Shown piece by piece: positions 51,320-59,680 of a stretch of 64,000 nt of DNA. Origin of the DNA: CAYYBE01 sp964470345 (GTDB taxonomy: Bacteria > Babelota > Babeliae > Babelales > Babelaceae); assembly GCA_964470345.1 (NCBI GenBank), contig CAYYBE010000008.1, forward strand, positions 1-64,000. The letters run 5' to 3'. The translations under genes were made by a program, and so were the position numbers. Positions within the stretch are counted from its first letter, which is position 1; every line of letters begins with the position of its first letter. The notes beneath the pieces are model-generated. The model had not been told where the DNA came from and ran no database searches. It was given only the letters and a program-made list of their open reading frames with translations.

Positions 51320-52780
51320 ATGCAATTTATACCAAAGCTTTTGCTCACCACCCTCATCTGCACCACGGGCGCCCAGCTTACCCACTGCTCGCAGGCGCAA
51401 AGTTCCTCTGCTATAACAACCCAAGCTGCCACCACTGTATTGGCTGAGCAAAAGCAGGCCGTTGCTCAAGCAGTTATGCAAGCTACTGCCCAATCAGCTC
51501 CACAAGCTACTGGGCACGAGATTGTCGAACGGGATGCTAAGCGCGTCAAGCTTTCTGCGGCAAAAGAAAAACAAGAAGCAGAAAAGCAAGAAAAAAACTG
51601 GGTACTCTCTTACGCCCAAAAGCTCTCTCCTGAGGCTGAGAAAAAGCTTGAAGCTGCCAAAATAGCCCTAACGAACGAAGCTATTGTACGTGACAGGGCA
51701 ACCATTTTACCTGCTATGTTATATGATCTGCTGGAGTGTATGCCACGGGAACTAACCAATATGATTGCAGAGTATGATAAGCCTTACACTCGTAAAGAAA
51801 AATTCGATCACACCTTTAAAATCGCCCTTCCCCAAAACACAACGATTACAAGAGCGATTTCATTACTGCTGCCCCACGGCAATATTGTAGTCGTAGTTTT
51901 CAGTAATGGCTACTTACAAATCTTTAAAGAACAGGCAGATAAACAAGCCAAAGAAAGTTGGGAACTCAAACAAACATTGCAAGCCCACACACATGCCGTT
52001 ACAGCAATAGTTGATTTAAAAGATCAAAGATTTGCTACTGGATCTGACGCTGGCAATCTCAAAATCTGGGAACACGACCATAAACAACAACATATACTGA
52101 AAAAAACGATCGCTACTGCTACCAAAATCAAGAAGCTTGCCCTGTTACCAAACGGAAATATTGTTGTAAGCGGAGAAGAACTAATCACTCCCCAAGACAC
52201 AGATCTCCCAGGAACCTTTTCTGTTTGGAACCCTGCGACAGGCCAATATATCTACAAAAATAATACGTCGTGGGAATCGGTGAATGAATTAGGCATTCTA
52301 TCAGATGGCACAATTGTAATACTGGAAGATTCTGAGAACCATGCGGCCTACTCGATCTCGAGTTATGATCCCGTTACGGGAGACGAACTGTACTACAGTT
52401 GCTTGAAGTACGTACCTAGCACAACAAAGCACCTTTGTGTTCTACCGAATAACGACATCACTGCAATCGTATATGACTCAACCGACAACGATTATATACA
52501 AATAATACTATTGGAAGCAATGACCGGCTATAAGCAAATAAAAGTTCTTGCCGACTACGGATTCGAAGGGGTTAAGGATGGCCTGATCATCGCTTCACAA
52601 GACGGAAAAGTTATTTACAGTCCAAGAGATAACGAAGCTGGCACCTGGAACATGGAGCTGGATACTCATGACCGTAGGGAGATTGGGGGTTTTCAACACT
52701 TTCTTCAATTTCTCATAGAATTATCGGATGGAAGGCTCTTAGGCATAGTCGAAGATGGGACTATCGAAATTATAAAGTGA
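51320..52780 (+). CDS. Exported F-box-like/WD40 protein, tandem copy 2
   Basis: A 486-residue paralog of the preceding gene. The ATG at 51320 follows TGGAG and opens the signal peptide QFIPKLLLTTLICTTGAQLT; an upstream in-frame ATG overlaps the previous gene. The F-box-like helix (LYDLLECMPRELTNMIAEYD) is at about 132-151, followed by WD40 blades (FATGSDAGNLKIWEHD; GTFSVWNPATGQ). The helical region upstream of the F-box is nearly the same as in copy 1 while the propellers differ more, which would fit changed binding specificity or gene conversion. Confidence 0.84.
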   Translation: MQFIPKLLLTTLICTTGAQLTHCSQAQSSSAITTQAATTVLAEQKQAVAQAVMQATAQSAPQATGHEIVERDAKRVKLSAAKEKQEAEKQEKNWVLSYAQKLSPEAEKKLEAAKIALTNEAIVRDRATILPAMLYDLLECMPRELTNMIAEYDKPYTRKEKFDHTFKIALPQNTTITRAISLLLPHGNIVVVVFSNGYLQIFKEQADKQAKESWELKQTLQAHTHAVTAIVDLKDQRFATGSDAGNLKIWEHDHKQQHILKKTIATATKIKKLALLPNGNIVVSGEELITPQDTDLPGTFSVWNPATGQYIYKNNTSWESVNELGILSDGTIVILEDSENHAAYSISSYDPVTGDELYYSCLKYVPSTTKHLCVLPNNDITAIVYDSTDNDYIQIILLEAMTGYKQIKVLADYGFEGVKDGLIIASQDGKVIYSPRDNEAGTWNMELDTHDRREIGGFQHFLQFLIELSDGRLLGIVEDGTIEIIK

Positions 52781-52784
52781 TAAC

Positions 52785-52840
52785 CAAAAAAGGGGTTGTA
52801 GTTTTGCACAGAGTGCGTAAAACTACAACCCCTTTTTTTT
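52785..52840. terminator. Strong bidirectional terminator
   Basis: AAAAAGGGGTTGTAGTTTT and its complement flank a 13-base centre (GCACAGAGTGCGT-like), with A and T tracts on the two sides. It separates the convergent WD40 gene and ssb. Confidence 0.88.
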
Positions 52841-52859
52841 AATTCAAAAAATCTCGTTA

Positions 52860-53372
52860 TTAGAACGGAAGATCGTCAGAAAATGGCGGTTCGTCAGCAA
52901 ACGCAACCACTGACTCTTTTGTATCAGCAGTCTTTGCTTTCGCGCTACGGGCTGACTTAGCCTTGGTATGAGCAGCTTCAGTAGGCGGTTCTGGCAACGC
53001 AGGCTCAGGTTCAGCTTCAGCGCCAACACCTTCAGCCGACTGTCCCGAACCCAAGAAGACCACACGCTCAGCAACAATACCATGCTTTGAGCGAGTTTGC
53101 CCTTCTGTATCTTTCCACGTATCAAATTTTAAACGCCCTTCAACTAAGACCGGGCTGCCTTTACGCAAATATTTATGGGTCGACTCTGCTTGCGGTCCCC
53201 ATACATCAACATCGATAAAACAAACTTCTTGGACCATTGCCCCGGTTTGCTTATTCTTAAACTGACGATTTGAGGCGATGCTCATACGACAGACATTTCC
53301 CATGCCAACTTGCTTAAGTTCAGGGTCTCTGGTCAAATTACCAACCATAATAACCCGATTATATGATGCCAC
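52860..53372 (-). CDS. ssb: Single-stranded DNA-binding protein
   Basis: A 170-residue protein that coats single-stranded DNA during replication and repair. The OB fold occupies about residues 1-110 (YNRVIMVGNLTRDPELK, WGPQAESTHKYLRKGSPVLV). A Glu/Pro/Ala/Lys-rich linker follows, and the acidic C-terminal tip (FSDDLPF) that recruits partner proteins is intact. Last gene of the run mnmA-pgsA-(exported protein)-ssb on the minus strand. Confidence 0.95.
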   Translation of the reverse strand: MASYNRVIMVGNLTRDPELKQVGMGNVCRMSIASNRQFKNKQTGAMVQEVCFIDVDVWGPQAESTHKYLRKGSPVLVEGRLKFDTWKDTEGQTRSKHGIVAERVVFLGSGQSAEGVGAEAEPEPALPEPPTEAAHTKAKSARSAKAKTADTKESVVAFADEPPFSDDLPF

Positions 53373-53382
53373 GTCTTCCTCC

Positions 53383-54045
53383 TTACAATGATTGTTTTTT
53401 TGACCGATTGTCGCGAGAGCTACACCCTGACAATTCTGTCTTCAGATTTGCAATGCAATCAATACTATCTTTCATAAAAGATTCTATACTACCCTTTGCT
53501 TTGCGCAACTCATCTTTGGTCGCGCCATAGAAATGGCCCTGAGCATCCTGCTCCAGTAAAAGCCGTACTTGCGTCAGCAGTACTTCCTGTACTTGAGCAA
53601 GCGCACGTACCCAACGAGCCTGTGCACAAACAAGGGCTTGTTCAGTGCAGCTGCCTGGACAGCTGGCGCACCCTGGTGCATCGTCATCTGACAAACCAAA
53701 AAATTCGAGAACTGCAGCGGCTGCCGTACAGCGATTATCTGCTGCTGCTACTAAGCAGGCTTGTGCCGTCTCGTTCTGTTTTTTACGACAAACCTGCCGT
53801 TCAAAGAGCAGGCTTACCTGCGTAACTTCTGCAATCAACTGATGCGCATATGCTTCACATGCATCGATAAGTTCATTGCGCAACGTCGCCTGCGAAACCC
53901 TTTTTGCCCTTGGCTTTGGAGCAAGTATTAATGATTCTTCAATGCTATCGCCTACAGGCTCACTTGGCACAGCGGCACTTTGTTCAGCGCGTACAGCGGA
54001 AAGCATGAGCAAACAGACACTCAACATACTTATTTTTTTGAACAT
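53383..54045 (-). CDS. Exported Cys-containing hypothetical protein
   Basis: A 220-residue protein; the ATG at 54045 follows GGGAG and opens signal peptide MFKKISMLSVCLLMLSAVRA. It overlaps the end of pgsA by 16 bases. The mature part is helical with a central cysteine cluster (QACLVAAADNRC, GCASCPGSC, ALVCAQARW) that suggests disulfides, and a basic C-terminus (SSRDNRSKKQSL). No family recognised. Ten bases separate it from ssb, so they may be co-transcribed. Confidence 0.68.
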   Translation of the reverse strand: MFKKISMLSVCLLMLSAVRAEQSAAVPSEPVGDSIEESLILAPKPRAKRVSQATLRNELIDACEAYAHQLIAEVTQVSLLFERQVCRKKQNETAQACLVAAADNRCTAAAAVLEFFGLSDDDAPGCASCPGSCTEQALVCAQARWVRALAQVQEVLLTQVRLLLEQDAQGHFYGATKDELRKAKGSIESFMKDSIDCIANLKTELSGCSSRDNRSKKQSL

Positions 54046-54599
54046 ACCACTCCCTGAATTCCAATAAAAATATACTGAATTAATGAGGCAATTACACAGC
54101 TTACAGCAAGTACAAACAGTGATCGCAATAACCAACCGATGTCCCAATCAAACGCAGCTGCAAGAAAAAGTAAACCCATAAACACCAAGTGCACCGTCGT
54201 TGTTGTTTTTCCCAACAGCGTTGGCCGAATGGCAAGATCATGGCGCATAAGCCCGAGTATGAGCGCTCCGCCAAGAATAACCAATTCACGCATAACCAAA
54301 AGCACCAAGAACCAAAGTGGCGTCGCAAAGCCTGCCGCTCCGTGTAACAAAAGCGTTGCATAGACAGCAACAATCAGTACTTTATCTGCTACCGGATCAA
54401 GACAGGCACCAAGAAAACTTTCTTGCCCCCAGGCACGGGCCAAATAACCGTCAAGAAAATCGGTGAGCCCGGCAAGCGCTAAAAGTCCAAGTGCCACAAG
54501 CCATAAGCTATTGGCCAATGCCACTACAATCGGCACGACTAAAACAAAACGGGCAAACGTTAAGAGCAGAGGGAGAGAAACACTCGTTATTTTAGACAT
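54030..54599 (-). CDS. pgsA: CDP-alcohol phosphatidyltransferase, likely PgsA
   Basis: A 189-residue inner-membrane enzyme with about five or six hydrophobic helices. The catalytic CDP-alcohol signature DxxDGxxARxxxxxxxGxxxDxxxD is complete as DFLDGYLAR (about 47-55) and GACLDPVADK (about 63-72). Length and pattern fit CDP-diacylglycerol-glycerol-3-phosphate phosphatidyltransferase, the first step to phosphatidylglycerol. Overlaps mnmA by 8 bases and the exported gene by 16, so they form one operon. Confidence 0.9.
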   Translation of the reverse strand: MSKITSVSLPLLLTFARFVLVVPIVVALANSLWLVALGLLALAGLTDFLDGYLARAWGQESFLGACLDPVADKVLIVAVYATLLLHGAAGFATPLWFLVLLVMRELVILGGALILGLMRHDLAIRPTLLGKTTTTVHLVFMGLLFLAAAFDWDIGWLLRSLFVLAVSCVIASLIQYIFIGIQGVVCSKK

Positions 54600-55689
54600 A
54601 CAGGTTCTTTCGCGTTACTTGCGGTTGCACTACTCCTGGCTCCTGCATAACACCACCACCAAGACAGACTTCACCATCGTAGAGTACCGCAAATTGTCCC
54701 GGAGCAATCCCTTGGTCATTGGTTGGTAATTTTAACGTAAGAGTACCAAAATTTTCATAGGAGACCTGCGCTTGGCTGATCACAGGGCCATGGCGCAATT
54801 TTACCCCAAGGCTCCTGGCGGTCGGTTGTTCCGTAATCCAGTTACAGCCGGTTACATGCACAACATGCCGATCTTTTTCCGGGGTGTAATAGGAGCGGGA
54901 AATATAGACAACATTCTCTTCGGGTACTTTACTGACCACATACCAAGGTCCACCACTTAAGCCAAGCCCTTGTCGTTGGCCAATCGTATAAAACCAAAAA
55001 CCCTGGTGCTTGCCAACAACTTTTCCCGTTTCAAGCTCGACAAGCTTCCCCTCTTTCTCCCCAATATGGTGGCGGATAAATTCATGAAATTTTATTTTCC
55101 CTAAGAAACAAATCCCTTGGCTGTCCTTACGCTCCTTATTTGGCAACTGATACTCAGCTGCAAGCTGGCGTACCTGCGCTTTGGTCAGGTGGCCGATAGG
55201 AAAGATTGCCCGAGCAACCTGTTCTTGCGTAAGTTGGGACAAAAAGTAGGTTTGGTCTTTAATTGGATCAGGAGAGCGCAGAAGATAACAGACACCCCGT
55301 TCTTCCCGAACCTGGGCATAGTGGCCGGTGGCCACTTTATCAAACTGCGAGCCGATCGACCGTAAAAAGGCTCCAAATTTCACTCGCTGATTACAGAGCA
55401 TGTCGGGGTTGGGGGTTAACCCAGCGCGAACCTGCGCTACGGTGTAGGCCACTACCTCATCCCAATAGGGACGTTGAAACGAGAGAACCTCCAGCGGAAC
55501 TAACGTTTGGGCACAAACCTGCCGTACCCACTTGAGATCTTCCTCCCAGGGGCACTGGCCAAGGTAGGCCATCTCATCTTCTAACCAAATTTTAAGGTAA
55601 AAGGCAGTCACCGAATGGCCCTGCTGCTTCAACAGATGCAAAGCAAGAGAGCTGTCGACCCCACCTGAAAGTAATAAAGCAATCTTCAT
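54592..55689 (-). CDS. mnmA: tRNA-specific 2-thiouridylase MnmA
   Basis: A 365-residue enzyme that thiolates U34 of tRNA-Lys, -Glu and -Gln. PP-loop ATP site LLSGGVDSSLAL (about 6-17), the TPNPDMLCNQRVKF segment with the first catalytic Cys (about 104), and the second Cys in SQGICFLGK (about 200). The C-terminal beta-barrel includes YTIGQRQGLG and GQFAVLYDGEVCLGGG. Normal length. First gene of the mnmA-pgsA-exported-ssb operon. Confidence 0.95.
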   Translation of the reverse strand: MKIALLLSGGVDSSLALHLLKQQGHSVTAFYLKIWLEDEMAYLGQCPWEEDLKWVRQVCAQTLVPLEVLSFQRPYWDEVVAYTVAQVRAGLTPNPDMLCNQRVKFGAFLRSIGSQFDKVATGHYAQVREERGVCYLLRSPDPIKDQTYFLSQLTQEQVARAIFPIGHLTKAQVRQLAAEYQLPNKERKDSQGICFLGKIKFHEFIRHHIGEKEGKLVELETGKVVGKHQGFWFYTIGQRQGLGLSGGPWYVVSKVPEENVVYISRSYYTPEKDRHVVHVTGCNWITEQPTARSLGVKLRHGPVISQAQVSYENFGTLTLKLPTNDQGIAPGQFAVLYDGEVCLGGGVMQEPGVVQPQVTRKNLYV

Positions 55690-55768
55690 AGTTCTATTAG
55701 TATACCGGAAAAATTGCTAAGATGATTCTTAGTAAAGCAGAAAAAACCTTTCAAAAACGGTGACAACC

Positions 55769-56356
55769 ATGAAACAACAATTCCTATTAACCTTTTTGCC
55801 TCTTCTGTTTCTCCCCACAAAGCTCTATCTCGCAGAATGCAAAAGAGATGTGCAAATCAATAAAAAATCAGACTCTGATAAGCTAGAAGCGCTCGTGGAG
55901 TGCTTTTCAAGCATTACCGTCCCTGGGCAACTTTGTCTCGATGGGCTGCCAGCCTTCATTCTCGGCAATAAAACAAACCTTAACAAAAAAAATGCATACG
56001 GTATTCCCCACAATCAGATAACAATTATCAGCCTGGCAACCGGCAAAAAGCTTTTTGAGACCGCAGGCTACCTAAAGGAAGTCTACAAAGCTAAACAAGA
56101 AACATCTCATTGGTGTTTAGACCACGACGATGAGACCATTACTTATATTGCCCGTAAACCCATAACATGCGACGAGTTACAAAAGCTCAACACTCAAGAG
56201 CGGGAGCTGCTACAAAAGATCGTACAGCAGGATCCCAATCACCCCCTTGCTCTTGATGAACAAGATGCCAAACAAATTTCCGCCCTCCCACAGTGGTACC
56301 AACACATTTTACGTTTACGCTATGGGGTAAAATTCACATCTATGCTAAACTCTTAA
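55769..56356 (+). CDS. Exported hypothetical protein
   Basis: A 195-residue protein; I prefer the ATG at 55769 (signal peptide MKQQFLLTFLPLLFLPTKLY) to a GTG 9 bases upstream. The mature part contains a strand-rich region (SSITVPGQLCLDGLPAFILG) and a helical C-terminus. No family recognised. It precedes argS by 25 bases on the same strand and may be co-transcribed with it. Confidence 0.6.
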   Translation: MKQQFLLTFLPLLFLPTKLYLAECKRDVQINKKSDSDKLEALVECFSSITVPGQLCLDGLPAFILGNKTNLNKKNAYGIPHNQITIISLATGKKLFETAGYLKEVYKAKQETSHWCLDHDDETITYIARKPITCDELQKLNTQERELLQKIVQQDPNHPLALDEQDAKQISALPQWYQHILRLRYGVKFTSMLNS

Positions 56357-56381
56357 AAACTTGTTTTGCAAAGGGTATTTT

Positions 56382-58049
56382 ATGAACACACTGGCGGCAA
56401 TTACCTCTGATTTTTTTCAATTTCTTACCACAAAACTTCTCAACCAACCTGAGCATGCAGCTGCTGTACACAGCATTCAACTTTCGCTCAATACCGATCC
56501 ACAAAAGCAGCAGTTTGGTGATCTTTCAACCAACGCACCGCTTGTGCTTGCAAAAGTACTTGGCCGCTCTCCGCGCGAGATTGCAACTGAGATTAGTCAA
56601 AATTTCACCCACCCATCGATCGCAAAAATCGAAATTGCTGGTCCTGGTTTTATCAATTTCTTTCTTACCCAACAAGCATTCACGCACATTGCTCAAGCAC
56701 TGGCGACCGAACAGGCATCGTTTTTCAAAAAAGTTGATAGCCTTGAACCAACACGCTCCTATTCTGTCGAATTTGTAAGCGCCAATCCTACGGGACCGCT
56801 TCACCTTGGCCACGGACGCGGCGGTATTATTGGTGACACACTCGCACGGATTTTGCGCTTTCGCGGCCACAAGGTTACCACAGAATTTTATATTAACGAC
56901 GCCGGCGCCCAAATCCTCAAGCTCGGTCTTTCGTTTAAAGCCCGTTGCCTGCAGCAACTTGGGGTCGATGCTCCTGTCCCTGAAGAGGGATACTTTGGTG
57001 AATATCTTGTCGAATTAGCAAAAGGCTATGTCAAAAACAAAAGCGTTGAAGATCTTCAAAAGACCCCTGACATTGCCTTTGCCGACTATGCAAAAGCACA
57101 GCTATTAGAATTGCTCAAAAAGACATTAGCCCATTACGGTATTCTCTTTGATGTCTGGTTCTCAGAAAAATCGCTCCACGACTCGGGCGCTATTGAAAAA
57201 GCGCTCGCTCTTGTGGAACAACGGGGACACCTTGTTGAACGGGACGGAGCTTTATGGTTTGTCTCAACCGCCTTTGGTGATGACAAAGACCGTGTCGTCC
57301 GCAAAGCAAATGGGGAACTTACCTATCTTGCTTCTGACATTGCCTATCTTGAAAATAAGCTTGAACGTGGCTTTGATAAGCTCGTCATGGTCTTGGGACA
57401 AGATCACCACAGCTACCTCACCCGTCTTAAAGCAATGATGCAGGCACTCGGCCATAACCCTGACGATCTTGACGTGATTCTCTATCAGTTAGTTACGATT
57501 AAAGAGTCTGGGGAAGTGATGCGACTTTCAAAACGGAAAGGTCGTATTGTCAGTCTTGAGGACGTGATCGAAACTGTCGGCCCTGATGTTGCACGCTTTT
57601 TCTATCTTAACCGCAAAGCTGACGCTCATCTTGAATTTGATATTGAACTTGCACTTAAGCACACTGAAGAAAACCCAGTTTTCTATCTGCAGTATGCGTT
57701 TGTACGAACAAAAAGTATCTTAGAAAAAGCTTCGACAATCGCTGGATTAGAAAATATCAGCGTTGCTGACGCACAACAGCTTGGTGAAAGCGAACGGCTT
57801 TTACTCAAAAAAATCGTATCACTTAACGATGTATTAGCCTCAATGTCGCGCACCTACCAGACCCATCTGCTTGCAAGTTATACCATCGAACTCGCCCAAG
57901 AGTTTCACAAGTATTACGCTGCGCACCGGGTTATTAACCAGGAAGATCTTGCAACAAGCCGCGGACGCCTTTTGGCAACGACGCTCGTTCGCGCAACGCT
58001 TAAAACGTGCCTAGAGCTGCTTGGTCTTTCGACACCAGAGAAGATGTAG
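56382..58049 (+). CDS. argS: Arginyl-tRNA synthetase
   Basis: A 555-residue class I synthetase that charges tRNA-Arg, of normal length. The ArgS N-terminal domain (about 1-110) is followed by SANPTGPLHLGHGRGG with the HIGH motif (about 135-146), EFYINDAGAQI, GQDHHSYLTRLKA and MRLSKRKGR in the KMSKS position. The C-terminal DALR anticodon-binding domain ends near LGLSTPEKM, the typical end motif. ATG at 56382 follows AAAGGG. Confidence 0.96.
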   Translation: MNTLAAITSDFFQFLTTKLLNQPEHAAAVHSIQLSLNTDPQKQQFGDLSTNAPLVLAKVLGRSPREIATEISQNFTHPSIAKIEIAGPGFINFFLTQQAFTHIAQALATEQASFFKKVDSLEPTRSYSVEFVSANPTGPLHLGHGRGGIIGDTLARILRFRGHKVTTEFYINDAGAQILKLGLSFKARCLQQLGVDAPVPEEGYFGEYLVELAKGYVKNKSVEDLQKTPDIAFADYAKAQLLELLKKTLAHYGILFDVWFSEKSLHDSGAIEKALALVEQRGHLVERDGALWFVSTAFGDDKDRVVRKANGELTYLASDIAYLENKLERGFDKLVMVLGQDHHSYLTRLKAMMQALGHNPDDLDVILYQLVTIKESGEVMRLSKRKGRIVSLEDVIETVGPDVARFFYLNRKADAHLEFDIELALKHTEENPVFYLQYAFVRTKSILEKASTIAGLENISVADAQQLGESERLLLKKIVSLNDVLASMSRTYQTHLLASYTIELAQEFHKYYAAHRVINQEDLATSRGRLLATTLVRATLKTCLELLGLSTPEKM

Positions 58050-58088
58050 GCCGCAAGCCTAAGACGCGAGCGTCTAAGACGTGAGTCT
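58047..58088 (+). repeat. Three tandem mini-hairpins after argS
   Basis: Starting in the argS stop codon: TAGGC-CGCAA-GCCTA, AGACGC-GA-GCGTCT and AGAC-GTGA-GTCT, packed next to each other. No T tract follows, so a standard terminator is not obvious. The related sequences of the second and third suggest duplication of a small palindromic unit. Confidence 0.55.
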
Positions 58089-58216
58089 AAGCCCCCCACC
58101 CCGAAGTATTGCTTCACTTGCTTCAAAATCGCTATAGTGATTATGAGAAGCAGTATCGGTCGACTACCGGCGACCGCCGTATCGACGCGGGGACATTTTT
58201 AAAGGGGAGTCAGATC

Positions 58217-58795
58217 ATGAAAATTCTGTATGCAATCTGTGCACTGTTAGAACTCGGTGCTTTCAGTATGGGACTTGCGGCCGGACAACCACCAGTACCA
58301 CCGGCACAAGTACCACCGGCACAAGCTGCTGCGTCTCAGCAAGCGCAACAGGCAGCTCCAGCCAAAGTCAGTGTAAAAGTTATCAACCATTCACGCACGC
58401 AAAATGCTCCTGGGTATAACGCAACAATTACCTACCATTATTACCTCGTTCCAGAAAAGAGTGATTCAAAAGCTTCTGTCATACTCCCGGTCGACCGAGA
58501 CACAACACTTGATCTCTTTCCTAATACTCCCTTCTCTTACGCGCTCACCTCAGAAAGCGCAAAAACTGCCGACATTCAAGTCAACCCGGGAGAATATGCA
58601 TCCGGCTCTTACGAAATACGCCCACCTGCTGCACCATTGGTTATCCAAGTCGCACGCTCAACCACAACCTCAACGCCAACGCAAACGACGACACAAACAA
58701 CCACATCAACACAATCAACGGTTCCAGCGCAACAACCAACCGCTGCCGCACCTGCTGGACAACCAATGCCGCCAATGCCACCGGCACGACCATAG
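58217..58795 (+). CDS. Exported Pro/Thr/Gln-rich protein
   Basis: A 192-residue protein starting behind GGGGAG with signal peptide MKILYAICALLELGAFSMGL. A Pro/Gln/Ala-rich segment (PPVPPAQVPPAQAAASQQ) leads to a beta-rich domain of about 100 residues (VSVKVINHSRTQNAPGYNAT), then a Thr/Gln- and Pro/Met-rich tail. No family recognised. The next exported gene starts 10 bases later, so they share a transcript. The low-complexity ends look like flexible linkers. Confidence 0.68.
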   Translation: MKILYAICALLELGAFSMGLAAGQPPVPPAQVPPAQAAASQQAQQAAPAKVSVKVINHSRTQNAPGYNATITYHYYLVPEKSDSKASVILPVDRDTTLDLFPNTPFSYALTSESAKTADIQVNPGEYASGSYEIRPPAAPLVIQVARSTTTSTPTQTTTQTTTSTQSTVPAQQPTAAAPAGQPMPPMPPARP

Positions 58796-58805
58796 GGTAA
58801 AAACG

Positions 58806-59246
58806 ATGAAAGCCGTAGTACTTTTGAGCGCACTTTTCTGCACACCACTTGGTGCCATCCGCAAAGCACCACTCAGCGCGCTGGCGCAGGCAAAAGCAGA
58901 AATCGATCTGTTTATTAAAAACAGTTCGAAGCAGTCATGCCAAGAGTACAACATTCTTGTTCGCCATCTTACCTATTACCGCACCTGGGGCGGCTATCAG
59001 CAAGGGGCAGCCTATCCATCGTTTGAGCTTGAAAGAAATCTTACCCCTGCCATAGAACAAGTAGAAGAAAAAATTAAAGCGATTGTAGCAGCAGAGCCAC
59101 AATTATTTCGAGATATTGCTTCAACACAACGTGCAAGTGACAGCACCCTGTCACCAAAAGGTGAAGATTTTTTTGCCGAGCTGATAGACTATGCACAAAA
59201 GCAACCCTGCCCGCCGCAAGAGCAACAAACCAAACCACGAAAGTAA
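58806..59246 (+). CDS. Small exported protein
   Basis: A 146-residue protein; the ATG at 58806 opens signal peptide MKAVVLLSALFCTPLGA, while a longer frame upstream overlaps the previous gene out of frame. The mature part is helical, with SCQEYNILVRHLTYYRTWGG near the start and YAQKQPCPP near the end. The next gene has the same plan (CQEY...Y..W...YAKTLQC), so they are diverged tandem paralogs. Confidence 0.66.
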   Translation: MKAVVLLSALFCTPLGAIRKAPLSALAQAKAEIDLFIKNSSKQSCQEYNILVRHLTYYRTWGGYQQGAAYPSFELERNLTPAIEQVEEKIKAIVAAEPQLFRDIASTQRASDSTLSPKGEDFFAELIDYAQKQPCPPQEQQTKPRK

Positions 59247-59251
59247 ACACT

Positions 59252-59680
59252 ATGAACTATCTTTTAGTATCAATACTACTCACCTGCGCAACGCTGAGCG
59301 CACAGCAACAGGCACAACAAACACCACGCGCGCAAGCAGTAGACAAAGCCAAAGAAGCAGTACGCAATTTCCGTAATAAAGCAATCTGCCAAGAGTATGG
59401 CGATTTTGTTATCTACATGGAAAGCGCCTATCGCTCATGGTACCAAGCGGTCAATCCGGAAATACAACTCCGTGACAAGCTTACACCAGCAGCCCTTGAT
59501 CTTGTAAAAACAGTGAGAAACGTTATGCGCCCTTTTGAACAAAAGCCTCCCGAAGGCTTATTGGGTGCAAGCAAACTTTCTGAAGCGGGTGACCAAGCGT
59601 ACCAAGAGCAGCTCATACCATACGCAAAAACGTTGCAATGTGTCGACTTTGACCAAGTACCTGAAACTCGTTATCTCTGA
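59252..59680 (+). CDS. Small exported protein, paralog of the preceding gene
   Basis: A 142-residue protein, 5 bases after the previous stop. Signal peptide MNYLLVSILLTCATLSA, then a Gln/Ala linker, ICQEYGDFVIYMESAYRSWY and the C-terminal YAKTLQC. The two cysteines at matching positions could form a disulfide. Its end overlaps the convergent mutS by 10 bases. Function unknown. Confidence 0.68.
   Translation: MNYLLVSILLTCATLSAQQQAQQTPRAQAVDKAKEAVRNFRNKAICQEYGDFVIYMESAYRSWYQAVNPEIQLRDKLTPAALDLVKTVRNVMRPFEQKPPEGLLGASKLSEAGDQAYQEQLIPYAKTLQCVDFDQVPETRYL

Noticed and set aside
58404..58805. Long 5' extension of the exported gene at 58806
   Set aside because: It overlaps the preceding gene out of frame; the signal peptide begins at 58806.
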